NCBI GenBank assembly: GCA_016706225.1
Contig: JADJKB010000021.1
Location: forward strand, 1,054,001 to 1,118,000
Reading direction: 5' to 3'
Origin: Myxococcales bacterium
GTDB lineage: Bacteria; Myxococcota_A; Polyangia; Polyangiales; Polyangiaceae
DNA length: 64,000 nucleotides
The position numbers and the translations under genes are program-made. The notes below the pieces were generated by a model. It had not been told where the DNA came from, searched no databases, and saw nothing but the letters and a program-made list of their open reading frames with translations. This document shows, piece after piece, positions 25,639 to 35,400 of this stretch. Within the stretch, counting starts at the first letter, position 1. Each line of letters opens with the position of its first letter.

Positions 25639-25773
25639 GTGGCAACTTGCGCGGGATGTGCCCTCTCCGCCGGCAGCGTGACGGCAATGTTCGTCATCGG
25701 GCGGGTCATCGCCTGGTGGGCCAATCGCACCCGCATGCGCAGAATGGCTGAGGTCGAGCGAGAGCCGACGTAA
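25639..25773 (+). CDS. Possible 44-residue small membrane protein
   Basis: A short frame with GTG start encodes ATCAGCALSAGSVTAMFVIG and then RVIAWWANRTRMRRMAEVE, that is a CxxC pair, one hydrophobic segment and a basic tail. It fills the gap between nhaA and a DNA methyltransferase gene. No clear ribosome site is visible, so it may be chance. Confidence 0.3.
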   Translation: MATCAGCALSAGSVTAMFVIGRVIAWWANRTRMRRMAEVEREPT

Positions 25774-25783
25774 GCTACCGCGC

Positions 25784-26557
25784 ATGCGCCCTTCGCGCCC
25801 GCGCTCGCCCGCCCGTCAACGCCCCGACAAACCGCCGCTGCGTCCGCAGGTGACGACCCTGTGGGATTACCCATCGCAGCACTACGGTAGCGAACAACAA
25901 GGCAGCCAGGCCTTCAAGGGCGCGACGCCGAGCTACGTGGTCTGGAACGTGGTGCACCGCTTCACCGCACCCGGCGAGCTCGTGCTCGATCCCTTCTGCG
26001 GGAGCGGGACGACCCTCGATGTCTGCAAAGATCTCGGGCGTGTCGGCACTGGCTTCGATCTGGCACCCACTCGGCCGGACATTCGCCTCGCCGACGCTCG
26101 CAGCATGCCGCTCAAAGATCGCAGCGTGGACCTGGTCTTCATGGATCCGCCGTACGCGGACAATCTCGACTACTCGGACGATGAACGTTGCATCGGCAAG
26201 CTCAAAGCCGACGGACGCTACCAGCGCGCCATGCGACTCGTGCTCGACGAGTGCGCGCGCGTGCTGCGGGAAAAGCGCATGCTCGCGATCTACGTGTGCG
26301 ACGTGTTCAAGAAGGGTCGGGGCTTCTGGCCCCTCGGCTTCGAGCTCTTCGAGCTGGCCCAGAAGGACTTCATCCCGCATGACATCGTCGCGGTCGTGCG
26401 CCACAACCGCACACTGGGGCTCGGCAACTACCGGAAGGCCGCCGACGAAGCCGGCTTCTTCCTGCGCGGTTTCAACTATCTACTGCTCTTCGAGCGGCGG
26501 CCGAGTGAAAAGGGCAGACCCGCCGCGGCTCCGCGCCGCCCGCGGCGCGCCGAGTGA
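25784..26557 (+). CDS. Solitary DNA methyltransferase (amino-methyltransferase type)
   Basis: A 257-residue DNA modification methylase of the COG0863/N6-N4 type. Motif I for SAM is LDPFCGSGTT (residues about 68-77) and the catalytic motif IV is DPPYADN (about 124-130), so the product is N6-methyladenine or N4-methylcytosine. The N-terminal WDYPSQHYGSEQQGSQAFKG precedes motif I. No restriction enzyme or specificity subunit is next to it, so it looks like an orphan methylase with a regulatory or protective role. The tail is Arg/Pro-rich. Recognition sequence unknown. Confidence 0.88.
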   Translation: MRPSRPRSPARQRPDKPPLRPQVTTLWDYPSQHYGSEQQGSQAFKGATPSYVVWNVVHRFTAPGELVLDPFCGSGTTLDVCKDLGRVGTGFDLAPTRPDIRLADARSMPLKDRSVDLVFMDPPYADNLDYSDDERCIGKLKADGRYQRAMRLVLDECARVLREKRMLAIYVCDVFKKGRGFWPLGFELFELAQKDFIPHDIVAVVRHNRTLGLGNYRKAADEAGFFLRGFNYLLLFERRPSEKGRPAAAPRRPRRAE

Positions 26558-26658
26558 CGCAGGAAGACCCGTGTTTCCGCGGGAGCCGGGCGCGGGGGCG
26601 AAAGCTGACCCGCCCGAAACCATTGAAACTTCGCGGCGGACGCTGCGAAAGCAGGTGG

Positions 26659-26674
26659 CCTGAGCTACGCTCGC
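26659..26674 (+). promoter_or_regulatory. Candidate promoter with CTGAGCTAY motif
   Basis: CCTGAGCTACGCTCGC lies about 30 bp before the GTG at 26700 and shares the CTGAGCTA core with the sites at 22194 and 23171. Confidence 0.35.
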
Positions 26675-26699
26675 CTGAAGTCGGTAGAGGAGGCTTAGA

Positions 26700-29384
26700 G
26701 TGAAACGAGTCTTGGCGGCGTGTTTCGCCGCGCTGGGTGCGTACGTCCTGATCGCCTGCGCTTCGAGCGGGAGCGGCAGCGGAAACGGCGGCTGTGGCAA
26801 CAACACCAAGGACGGGACGGAGGCTTGCGACGGCAAGGATTTCGGTGGCCTGACCTGTCAGACGCTCGGCTTCAAGGGCGGAAACCTGGGTTGCAACGCC
26901 ACGACCTGCCAGCTCGACCCAGCGACCTGCTGTAATGACAGTTGCGTCAATGTAGGCGACACACAGTGCCAGGGCAGCATCCTCCAGACCTGCAGCCAAG
27001 GCGCCACCGGGTGTCGTGGCTGGGTACAGAGCGCCGACTGCGCATCGAACGGCCAGCTTTGCGACGCCACCGGCGGGAAGGCAGCTTGCGCCGCCAGTTG
27101 TGTCAGCGCCTGCCCGACCCTGGGCGCAACCCAGTGCAACGCCGGCGTGATCGAGAAGTGCGAGACCAACGCCACGACCACTTGCAATCAGTGGACTCCG
27201 GGTGAGGACTGCGCGGCCAAGAGCCAGAGCTGTGATGCCACCAGCGGGACGGCCCAGTGCGGCGCCGCCTGTGTCAACCAATGCACCAAGGCGGGTGACA
27301 CCCAGTGCAGCGGAAACGTGCTGCGCACCTGCACCCAAGGTGCGGACGGCTGCTTGATGTTGCTGACCACGTCGGACTGTGCTGCGGCGGGCCAGGCCTG
27401 TACCACACCGGGCGGCGTGGCCCAGTGCACCCTCGCCTGCAACAACAAGTGCAGCGCAGTGGGAACCCAGAACTGCGTCGGCAACGTGTTGTCGACCTGC
27501 GGCTCGGACGCGAACGGCTGTTTGGACTGGCAGCAGACCGAAGACTGCTCGCTGAAGAGCCAGTTCTGCAAGCTCGCGGGGGCCGGCAAGGCCAAATGCG
27601 AGGGTGTCTGCACCAACCCGTGCCCCACGCTGAACGCGAAACAGTGCAACGCCAACGTCATCCAGGAGTGCAAGGTCGGGATCAATGGCTGCCAGGACTG
27701 GCAGGCCACGACAACCTGCCCACTGGGGCAGAAGTGTGAACAGAGCGGCAGCAACTACTCGTGTGTGACCGGAGCTGCCACGGGGGAAGATTGCGGCACC
27801 GTCATCCCGATCAAAGCTGGCAAGAACACGTTGAACTGGACCGCCACCAAGAACGATTACCTGGTCAGCACCCCGAGCTGTGCGTCGGGTTACAGCGTGC
27901 TCGCGCCCGACTTGGTGCTGGCGTACCAGGCCGGCTTCACAGGCAGCCTGGAGTTCACCTTCGAGAAGCCGATCAGCACGCGCTGGGTGGCGGTGGTCGG
28001 CAGCGGCACCTGCGGCAGTGTCTCGGCACCCCTGGCTTGTGTCGCGGACTACTCGCTCACCGCCATGAGCGGTAGCGTGAACGTGACCAGTGGGACCACC
28101 TACTTCTTCTACGTCGCCCACGTGAACTCCGGCACCGCGCCCCTGAACAACCCGCTCGTGGTGACGCTCGCCGAGGTCAACTGCAGCACGTTCAGCGCGA
28201 GCGCGGTGACCCAGACCCCAGCGCACAACTCCACGACCAGCACACTGAAGCCGACCCTGACCGTCGACTTCGACGTGCCACTGGTCACGACCGGCTGGAC
28301 GGTGAAGGTCACGGGCAACAAGGGCACGAACCTCAGCTTCACCTACCCCAACACGGCGATCACGTGGACCAATGGCAACAAGACGCTGAACATCAACCCG
28401 GGCATCGCGATGCCCGCGGGTGAAGTGGTGACGGTCGATCTGTCCGGATTTACCGACGCCAAGTGCAGCAAGCCCATCACCAAACCGAGCTGGCAGTTCA
28501 CGGTGGTCACTCCGCCGTGCAGCATCGGACAAAACGGCATGGTGGGCGCGGCTGTGACCAAGGTGAGCGCGCCGAGTGGCCTCTGGTACTACGTCGCCAC
28601 CGACACTAGCCCCACGGGCTACGTCTACCTTGGCAACACCAGCACGCTCTGGCGGGTGACCAAGGGCTCGTGGATCCAGCAAACCGCGGCGGGTGTGACG
28701 TCGTCGTGGCTCGGTTACGGGTTCTTCATGAACGGCCCCGATCCGTTCTCGATCCGCTACACGCTGACGGGCACCGCGGGTTACGTCTGGAAGCTCATCC
28801 CCGGCACCACCTGGAGCGGCCAGGACTACGTGACGTTCCCGCAGGTCCCCGGCGACTACCTCCGCTCGGGTGTGGTCTACAAGGGCAAGATCTACATGAT
28901 CACGACCGAGTCCACGACCGGTACGGCCACCGAGGTCTGGTCGGCCAACGCCGCGCCCTCGACCTTTCCGAACAACGCGACCCAGGAAGCGACGTTCACG
29001 GGTGAGAACTACTGCAGCGGCCTGGCCGTCGACGACAAGTTCTTCTACACGGCCTGCGGCACCAACAAGCGCCTGATCCGCATCGACCGTACGACAAAAG
29101 CCGTGACACTGATCACCAACGCCTTCGACCTCAACACATCGAGCTACTCGAACGCCGTACACGCGCAGGACACGAACAACGACGGCACCGCGGACTTCCT
29201 CTACTACAAGGGCTACCGCAGCGAGGTCTACTTCGTGTGCAGCCCGGCGGGCACCACACCGTACGCCGACATCCTCGCGAGCTACGGCACCAGCACCAGC
29301 TCGTACGGGCTCGGCTTCGACGCGACCAACAAGACGCTCTACGCCTTCGACTACGGCGCCTACCAGCTAGCCGAGATCAAGTGA
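26700..29384 (+). CDS. Large Cys-repeat lipoprotein with Ig-like domain
   Basis: An 894-residue exported lipoprotein (signal ending LIACASS). GTG start with GGAGG about 8 bp upstream. Residues about 25-75 contain CDGKDFGGLTCQTLGF, a motif frequent in myxobacterial exoproteins. Residues about 78-355 hold five repeats of about 54 residues with CxxxGxxQCxGxVLxxC, GCxxW and DCAxxxQxC. A beta domain follows, then an Ig-like (SbsA/Big_5-type) domain (TLKPTLTVDFDVPLV...AGEVVTVDLSG). The final 280 residues have beta-propeller-like strands (LWRVTKGSW, GYVWKLIPG, KRLIRIDRTT). Probably a surface recognition protein. A hairpin shared with the convergent gene lies just after the stop. Confidence 0.87.
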   Translation: MKRVLAACFAALGAYVLIACASSGSGSGNGGCGNNTKDGTEACDGKDFGGLTCQTLGFKGGNLGCNATTCQLDPATCCNDSCVNVGDTQCQGSILQTCSQGATGCRGWVQSADCASNGQLCDATGGKAACAASCVSACPTLGATQCNAGVIEKCETNATTTCNQWTPGEDCAAKSQSCDATSGTAQCGAACVNQCTKAGDTQCSGNVLRTCTQGADGCLMLLTTSDCAAAGQACTTPGGVAQCTLACNNKCSAVGTQNCVGNVLSTCGSDANGCLDWQQTEDCSLKSQFCKLAGAGKAKCEGVCTNPCPTLNAKQCNANVIQECKVGINGCQDWQATTTCPLGQKCEQSGSNYSCVTGAATGEDCGTVIPIKAGKNTLNWTATKNDYLVSTPSCASGYSVLAPDLVLAYQAGFTGSLEFTFEKPISTRWVAVVGSGTCGSVSAPLACVADYSLTAMSGSVNVTSGTTYFFYVAHVNSGTAPLNNPLVVTLAEVNCSTFSASAVTQTPAHNSTTSTLKPTLTVDFDVPLVTTGWTVKVTGNKGTNLSFTYPNTAITWTNGNKTLNINPGIAMPAGEVVTVDLSGFTDAKCSKPITKPSWQFTVVTPPCSIGQNGMVGAAVTKVSAPSGLWYYVATDTSPTGYVYLGNTSTLWRVTKGSWIQQTAAGVTSSWLGYGFFMNGPDPFSIRYTLTGTAGYVWKLIPGTTWSGQDYVTFPQVPGDYLRSGVVYKGKIYMITTESTTGTATEVWSANAAPSTFPNNATQEATFTGENYCSGLAVDDKFFYTACGTNKRLIRIDRTTKAVTLITNAFDLNTSSYSNAVHAQDTNNDGTADFLYYKGYRSEVYFVCSPAGTTPYADILASYGTSTSSYGLGFDATNKTLYAFDYGAYQLAEIK

Positions 29385-29387
29385 GCG

Positions 29388-29409
29388 GCGGGCGCCCTCG
29401 AGCGCCCGC
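29388..29409. terminator. Bidirectional terminator hairpin
   Basis: GCGGGCGC pairs with GCGCCCGC around a 6-nt loop, in the 33-bp gap between two convergent genes. No T tract on either side. Confidence 0.6.
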
Positions 29410-29417
29410 GTCCGCTC

Positions 29418-31250
29418 TCACTTCACGGTCGGGTTGATCGTCCCCAGGTTCAGTCCGCCCGGGTACATGTAGCTCGTCCAGTCGCCGTAGCCGTAGACGG
29501 TGATGCCAAAGGTCTTCGCGCCTGAGGCCTGGTGCACGCTGCCTGGGCCGAGCTTCACGTGAGCAATGCCCCAGCCGCTCTCGCCGATGGCGGTGAAGTT
29601 GCTCACGACCTGCTCATCGACTCGCACGGTCTGGCCCACTCGAGCGATGACGTCGACCCAGCTCGACGCGTAACTCTCCGGCGCGAGGAACGTGTACTCG
29701 TTGCGGTACTGGCCGGTCGGGATCGCCATCGATTGAGCGGGGTCGCCCCCGACACCGTCGTCGCCGTTCTTGTCCGTACCTTGCATGAACTGCGCAACGA
29801 TGATGGGTTTGCCCGCCTTGATGCGCACGTTGTCGCGCAGGTAGCGGATCTCGAGCGGAGGGCTGCTCGGGCCGAGCACCACCGGCAGATGCACACTCGG
29901 AGGATCGAAGAGCACGTCCGTTCCCTCCTCGATGGCCACGATGCGCAGCGTCTGCTGGGCGTCGGGGTTCGGACCCGACGGAGTCGCCGGCGGCGCAACG
30001 ACGTACTCGTGCCCCAGCGTCTCGTCCGGGAACATGACCTCCTCCACGTGGTCGCAGGCTTGGGTCTCCGGAGCCGGGATGTTCGCGCAGCCGTTCCCGG
30101 CAATGACCTGCACCGGCTTGGACGCAACGACCACCGAGCCGGTCACGTCAGAGCCGGCCGAATCGAAGCAGAATGGCCCGCCTGTCGACATGCCGATCAT
30201 CTGCAGCACATCCCCTCGGCTCAGCTTGGCGTAACCCTGACCCGATGAATCGAAGCCACCACCCGGCGCGAGATCTCCCCGCGGCGTCAGCTGAACTTCG
30301 GTGTCGTCTGCGGTCGCGGTGATGGTGAAAAATGCGGGTTTGCAGCCGAGCGTTGGCCAGGTCGAGACGGTGTAGCGCTCGCGCAGCGCGTGCGCCGGCA
30401 AGAGCAGTGATGCGTCGTTCGAGTAGGAATAACAACCGTCCCCGCTCGGACCCTTCGGGCAGTCGCTGGGCCTCGGCTCGAGCTGGTAGTCGAGCGGGTT
30501 GAACTGATAGGCCGCAATGGGCTGATCACTCCGGACTCGATAGGCACCGCCCTTGACCAGGCTGCTCGTGCCGGGAGGTTGCGGCTGCCCCATGAAATTC
30601 GGGTCGGGCCCCTTGAGCTCCTTCACCCACGGCAGCCGCAGGGTCTCGAGCTTCCCCGGCTCCAGTACCAAGGACCGGATTTCATCCGTGCCGCGCGTGA
30701 TGAGCACGTTGGCGGCGACCTTGCCGACGTTCGACACCACGACCGCAAACTCGAAGCCGTCCCAGACCCCGTTGTTCAAGGTGACGGTCGGGTAATAGTC
30801 GCAGCCCAGATAGCTCGAACCCAGCGCTCCCCACGAACAAGCGCCGACACAGCCTCCGGGCGTGCAGGTCATGCCTTGTTTCTCGTCACACTGGTAGCTC
30901 AGATAACCCGCGCCATCCGGGCGGCAGACGCTGGCCTGCCCGTTCTCGCAGCTGCCCGCCCCCGGTGTGCAGGTCACACAACCCACGCCCTCGTGACAGG
31001 TCTTGCCGATGGCCGCGCAATCGACGCGATGGGTCTTGTCGGCGCAGTCGACGGCTTGTGCCCCCTCGCACGCAAAGCCGTCGCCACCCGTCGCGCAAAA
31101 ATCGATCTTCGGTCCCCCGGCCCGGTCGGCGCCCAGGTCGTCGTCCGTGCTGGCGCACGCGGACAGGACCGCGCCGCAGGCGCCAAGCACAACCACCCCC
31201 GCCAGCGCCCATGACTTCGCCGGACTTTTCCCGAGTTTCACCCTGGTCAT
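29418..31250 (-). CDS. Lipoprotein with IgGFc-binding-type domain
   Basis: A 610-residue lipoprotein; the ATG at 31250 has GGAGG 8 nt upstream, and an ATG seven codons earlier is possible. The signal ends VLSAC. A short Cys-rich region (residues about 45-145: CEGAQAVDCADK, CTPGAGSCENGQASVC) is followed by a long domain of the IgGFc_binding type: VVVSNVGKVAANVLITRG, YRVRSDQPIAAYQFNPLD, NDASLLLPAHAL, and later EYTFLAPESYASSW. This domain is known from the human IgGFc-binding mucin-like protein and is widespread in Myxococcota exoproteins; its bacterial ligand is unknown. Confidence 0.88.
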   Translation of the reverse strand: MTRVKLGKSPAKSWALAGVVVLGACGAVLSACASTDDDLGADRAGGPKIDFCATGGDGFACEGAQAVDCADKTHRVDCAAIGKTCHEGVGCVTCTPGAGSCENGQASVCRPDGAGYLSYQCDEKQGMTCTPGGCVGACSWGALGSSYLGCDYYPTVTLNNGVWDGFEFAVVVSNVGKVAANVLITRGTDEIRSLVLEPGKLETLRLPWVKELKGPDPNFMGQPQPPGTSSLVKGGAYRVRSDQPIAAYQFNPLDYQLEPRPSDCPKGPSGDGCYSYSNDASLLLPAHALRERYTVSTWPTLGCKPAFFTITATADDTEVQLTPRGDLAPGGGFDSSGQGYAKLSRGDVLQMIGMSTGGPFCFDSAGSDVTGSVVVASKPVQVIAGNGCANIPAPETQACDHVEEVMFPDETLGHEYVVAPPATPSGPNPDAQQTLRIVAIEEGTDVLFDPPSVHLPVVLGPSSPPLEIRYLRDNVRIKAGKPIIVAQFMQGTDKNGDDGVGGDPAQSMAIPTGQYRNEYTFLAPESYASSWVDVIARVGQTVRVDEQVVSNFTAIGESGWGIAHVKLGPGSVHQASGAKTFGITVYGYGDWTSYMYPGGLNLGTINPTVK

Positions 31251-31336
31251 ACTCCCTGCCTCCGCCGACATCCGCCGGCTCTCGGGTGAGTGGGCGGGGC
31301 GCAGCGGAGTGGGCGGAAAAAACTGGGAGCTGGCCG

Positions 31337-32443
31337 CTACTTGGTGCCGCTGAGGATCTTCTCGGCTTCGGCGCGGGCCGGGTGGGCCTTGGGAGCCAGG
31401 GACAGGAATTTCGTCAGCTGCGGCTTTGCGTCGGCTGCTCGCTTCAAGAAGTCCGCGTACAACACTCCCAGGTTGAAGAGCGCCGCGATGTTCTTTGGCT
31501 CGCGCTCGAGCACACCCTTCAAGATCTTCTCGGCCTCGAGGTAGGGGCCCTGTTTGTCGCGCGAGCCCGTACCCCGGAGCGCAGCGGCGAGACCAACGCC
31601 AGCCGCTGCGTCGTCGGGAGTGACGGCAATGACGCCGCGAAATTCGGCGACGGCCTTGTCGTAGATGCCAGCTTGAAGCAGCACGGTCCCGGTGTTCAAC
31701 CGTGCTGTCGTGTCCTTCGGATCGAGCTCACTGGCCTTGGCAAAACGTCGGAAGGCGATCGCGTCGTCCCCGCGCTTGAGCGAGACCAGGCCCGCGGTGC
31801 GCACCACGATGGCGTTGTTCGGGGCGGCCTTTTCGGCCTCTTTGACCAGGAGCTCCGCGGTGTCGACCTCACCGCGCTCCAGGTGGCTCATGGCGAGCTC
31901 TGCGAGAGCGTTCGGGTCGTTCGAGCGGCGCACCAACACCTCACGAGCGTGTCGAATGGCGGCCTCGACCTCACCCGCCTCGCGCAATGCGCTCACGAGC
32001 TCGATGCGCGCGGCGACTGCCTTCGGAAACGACTTCACGAACGGCTCGAGGACCGCAACGGCGCCTTTCGGGTCGTCCAGCCGGCGTCGAACCTCAGCGA
32101 GCGCCACGACGACGTCCTCGGCGTTGGGCGCCAGACTGGAGGCCTTGCTCAGCTCGACCTCGGCGTCAGCCAGGTCACCCGTTTGGGCGAGGAGCACTCC
32201 CAGGTCGTAGCGCGCCTCCCACAGGTTAGGGTCGATCTTCACCGCCTCGCGGAGCAGCTTGATGGCCTTCTGGCGCTCGTTCGGGGACTGGACGGCCTGC
32301 GCCATCTTGCCCAACGCCTGAGGGTTCGCCGGCGGCAACACAGGTGCACTCTTCGCAGCCGTCGAACCGCCACACGCCAGCGCCAAGAGGGCGACCGCCG
32401 CGGCCGCGCTGAGTCGCGCGCGAAGTCGCGCCCCGGGACTCAC
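31337..32443 (-). CDS. TPR lipoprotein, GltE/AglT-like
   Basis: A 368-residue lipoprotein (lipobox LALAC, Cys24) made almost entirely of tetratricopeptide repeats, for example AIKLLREAVKIDPNLWEARY, AVAVLEPFVKSFPKAVAARI and AEKILKGVLEREPKNIAALF. Its start overlaps the stop of the 1148-residue TPR protein by 4 nt. In Myxococcus xanthus the gliding genes gltD (agmU) and gltE (aglT) are adjacent and encode a large periplasmic TPR protein and an outer-membrane TPR lipoprotein. The same order and protein types here support a Glt role, but TPRs are degenerate and identity is inferred. Confidence 0.85.
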   Translation of the reverse strand: MSPGARLRARLSAAAAVALLALACGGSTAAKSAPVLPPANPQALGKMAQAVQSPNERQKAIKLLREAVKIDPNLWEARYDLGVLLAQTGDLADAEVELSKASSLAPNAEDVVVALAEVRRRLDDPKGAVAVLEPFVKSFPKAVAARIELVSALREAGEVEAAIRHAREVLVRRSNDPNALAELAMSHLERGEVDTAELLVKEAEKAAPNNAIVVRTAGLVSLKRGDDAIAFRRFAKASELDPKDTTARLNTGTVLLQAGIYDKAVAEFRGVIAVTPDDAAAGVGLAAALRGTGSRDKQGPYLEAEKILKGVLEREPKNIAALFNLGVLYADFLKRAADAKPQLTKFLSLAPKAHPARAEAEKILSGTK

Positions 32444-35400
32444 TTCTTGCCCCCCTTCTTGACGCCCTTGCCCTTGAGGGTGGGTTTCTCGTCGCTCTTG
32501 GCGTCCTCGGCCTTCTTGTCGGCGTCCTTCTCCGCGGACTCCTTCTTGTCGTCCTTGCTCTTCTTGTCGTCCTTCTTTTCGTCCTTGCCCTTGTCCTTCG
32601 CTTCCGGAAGCTCGGGCGCCGGAATCAGGTAAGGCTCGCTACGATTGCCCTTGGTGCGACGGGTCCCGTCGATCAGCGGAGGCAAAGGTGCCGGACCCTT
32701 GCTCTGCAGCTCGAACCCGATCTCCTTGAGCGGAGGATAGAGCTCCGAGTTCAGGCGCCCCAGCGCGGCGCGCATCTTCGCCGTCCAGCTGTTGAAGATG
32801 CCGAGCTCCAGGGCCTTCTTCCAGCCGCTCTCGTAGGCCTCGAGCGCGCGCTCCTCGATCGGAACGACGAACTCGTCGATCTGTTGTTTGTAGATCTCCT
32901 GCTCTTCCTTGCTCAGGCTCGGCGGAGGCGGAGAGTTCAGCAGCGCCTTGGTGAACGTCTCGTAGGTGAATCCGATCTGATACAGCGACGCCGTCGTCCA
33001 CTCGGCGACGGCCATCTCGGCGGTCCCCAGGAAGGTCTCGGCCGCCTTCTTCAGCAGCTCACCCTTCTTCTTGAGCCGATCCTTGAGCTGTTTGACGTCA
33101 CCCTCGACCTTGACGGCCTCGAACTCCGCCAAGATACGCTCGCCCTGCATGTACTTGGCCTTGGCCGCGAAGTACTTGCCATTGTCGTCGAGCTGGCTCT
33201 TCCGCTGCTTGTAGGTGTCCATCGCGCGGCTGAGCGCGCTCCCCGCGGCCTTCTCTTCCCCCAGCTTCACGCGCACGGACGCCAGCCGCACGTAGGCTTC
33301 GATCTGTCCGTTCGGGGTCTTGGCAGCATGGGTATACCGGTCGTAGATCCCCGCCGCGTCCTTCCACTTCTCCGCCTTCTCGTAGGCCTTGCCCATGAGG
33401 AAGGTGACCTCTTCTGCGGCCTCGTCGCGCGGGTAGGTCTTCCGGAAGCGGTTGCCGCTATCGATGGCTCGCTGCGTGTCGCCGACCGTCGTGCGCAGGA
33501 GGACCGAGTTGAACGCGGCGTCCTTGTGGTGGTCCGACTTCGGAAAATTTTCGGCGATGACGTCGTGGTAGTCCGCGGCCTCGCTGAAGAGCCCGATCTC
33601 CTGGAAGGTGTTGGCCGCGAGCCACGCACCCTGTGCGGCTTCGTCGCGCTGTCGGTGGTCCGCGATCAGGATCGCGACCGCGGCCTTCATGGTCTCGAGA
33701 TCGCCGCCCTTCTTGGCTTCGACCTCGGCGTTGACCGCGGCCTGGGCGGCGCGGGGTTCGGTCGGAAACTCCTTGGCGGCGCGTAGGTACGCCGACGCGG
33801 CCTTGTCGTGTTTTCCAGCCTCGGCGAACTGTTCGCCTTGTTTGAACACTGCGACCACGATCAGCCCGTTCAAACGCTTCTGTTTGTCGGGCGCGATGAA
33901 CGCGGGCGCCGACTTCAGGCGTCGTGCCCAGGTCTCGATGTTCTCGTAGTCCTTGCTCTTGTTGAAGCTGTCGAGGATCAGCTCGCCAGCCCCCTCCGCG
34001 TACTTCCCACGCGGATACTTCTCGACCAAGAGCCCGAACTGCCGCACGGCCGGGTCGTAGACCTCGTAGTCGTAATAGAGCTTACCCTGCCGGAAGAGCA
34101 GCTCCGGGATGTCCGGGTCGTTGGGGTAGGTCTTGATGTAGAGCTCCATCGCCTCCGTGAGCTTCTTGTCGGTCGGCGACTCTTCCTGCTTCTTGCCCGC
34201 GGCCTTCTTGGCTTCGAACTCCTTGTAACGAGCGAACTCGAGCGCGGCGAGCGCGTTGTAGAGCGCATCGCGGGAGCGCGGCCCCTTCGGGTCGAGCCGC
34301 ACCGCAGCCAGGTAGTGGTCGGCGGCCTTGTTGGCGTCCTCCAGCCGGTAGAACGCGATCTCGGCCAGGTTGTAGTGAACGTCGTAGGCCTGCTTGCCCT
34401 GGGAAAACCGCGTCAGGTAGACCTCGTAGAGCCCCACTGCGCCGCCGAACTCTCCCTTGCTGGTCTTGTCGGCCTGGGCCTTGGCGTGCAGGCCGATCGC
34501 GTCGTCGCGGAGCTGCTTCTCGATCGCGTCCGACGCCGCTTGCACCGTCTTGGGCCCGTGGGCCTTCACCCACGCGCCTGGCTTCTGTTTGCTCTTGGGC
34601 GCGGGCGCGACGTACTCCTTGAGCAGCCACTTGTAGTCGTCCTGGAGCTTGCTCCAGCTCTCCATCGTCGAGTGGCCCTGCGCCACCGCCAGACCGAACT
34701 TGTACGCGTCCGGCGCCATCGGTTCGAGCTTCAACAGCAGTCGATAGGCCTCGATGCCACGCTCGTAGTGCGCCTGGTCGTAGAGCGCCTCGGCCAGCGC
34801 GCGCACGATGCGCCCGGCGAACTTGTCGCCTCCGGCCTTGACCAAGAACTTGTACATGTCCTCGGCGCTGTTCTTCTCGTCCTCGACGAAGACGGCGACC
34901 AGGTTCTTGAGCGCCTCGGCCTGAAGCTCGTCGATTTCGGAGCGTTTCTTGCCATCCTTCGCGGCGCTGCCGTCGGCCGTGGCCTTGAACACGGCCAGAA
35001 AGCGCTTGGCCGCTTCCTCCGCTCGATCGAGGCGCCACAGACACCACGCGCTCTTGAACAGCGCGATGTCGTACAGCTCGCTGTCCTTGTAGCGGAGGAC
35101 CTCTTCGTACTCCTTGTAGGCCGTCTCGTAGTTCGGGAACTCTTTCGTGAACTCGAACTCCGCGCGAACCATGTGGGCGTCGGGAGCGAAACGGCTCTTG
35201 GGGAACCACTCGAGGATCTTGTTGAAGCGGCCCAGGGCTTCCGGGAACTTGGCCTCCTCGTTGGCCAGAAAACCGTCGACGTACAAAGCCAGGTCGTAGT
35301 CCTCGAAGGTCTTGTAGTTCTTGAGCACGCGCAGGAAGCGGGCGCGGGGTCGAGTGAAATCCGGATTGGGCGGGTCACCCCGTTGGTCGGTCGGGCGCTT

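Noticed and set aside
26472..29162. Long minus-strand open frame of about 900 codons opposite the Cys-repeat lipoprotein
   Set aside because: It is a high-GC shadow of the plus-strand gene, with Arg/Gly/Ala/His-rich composition, no start context and no recognisable domain; the plus strand has a signal peptide, ribosome site and clear repeats.
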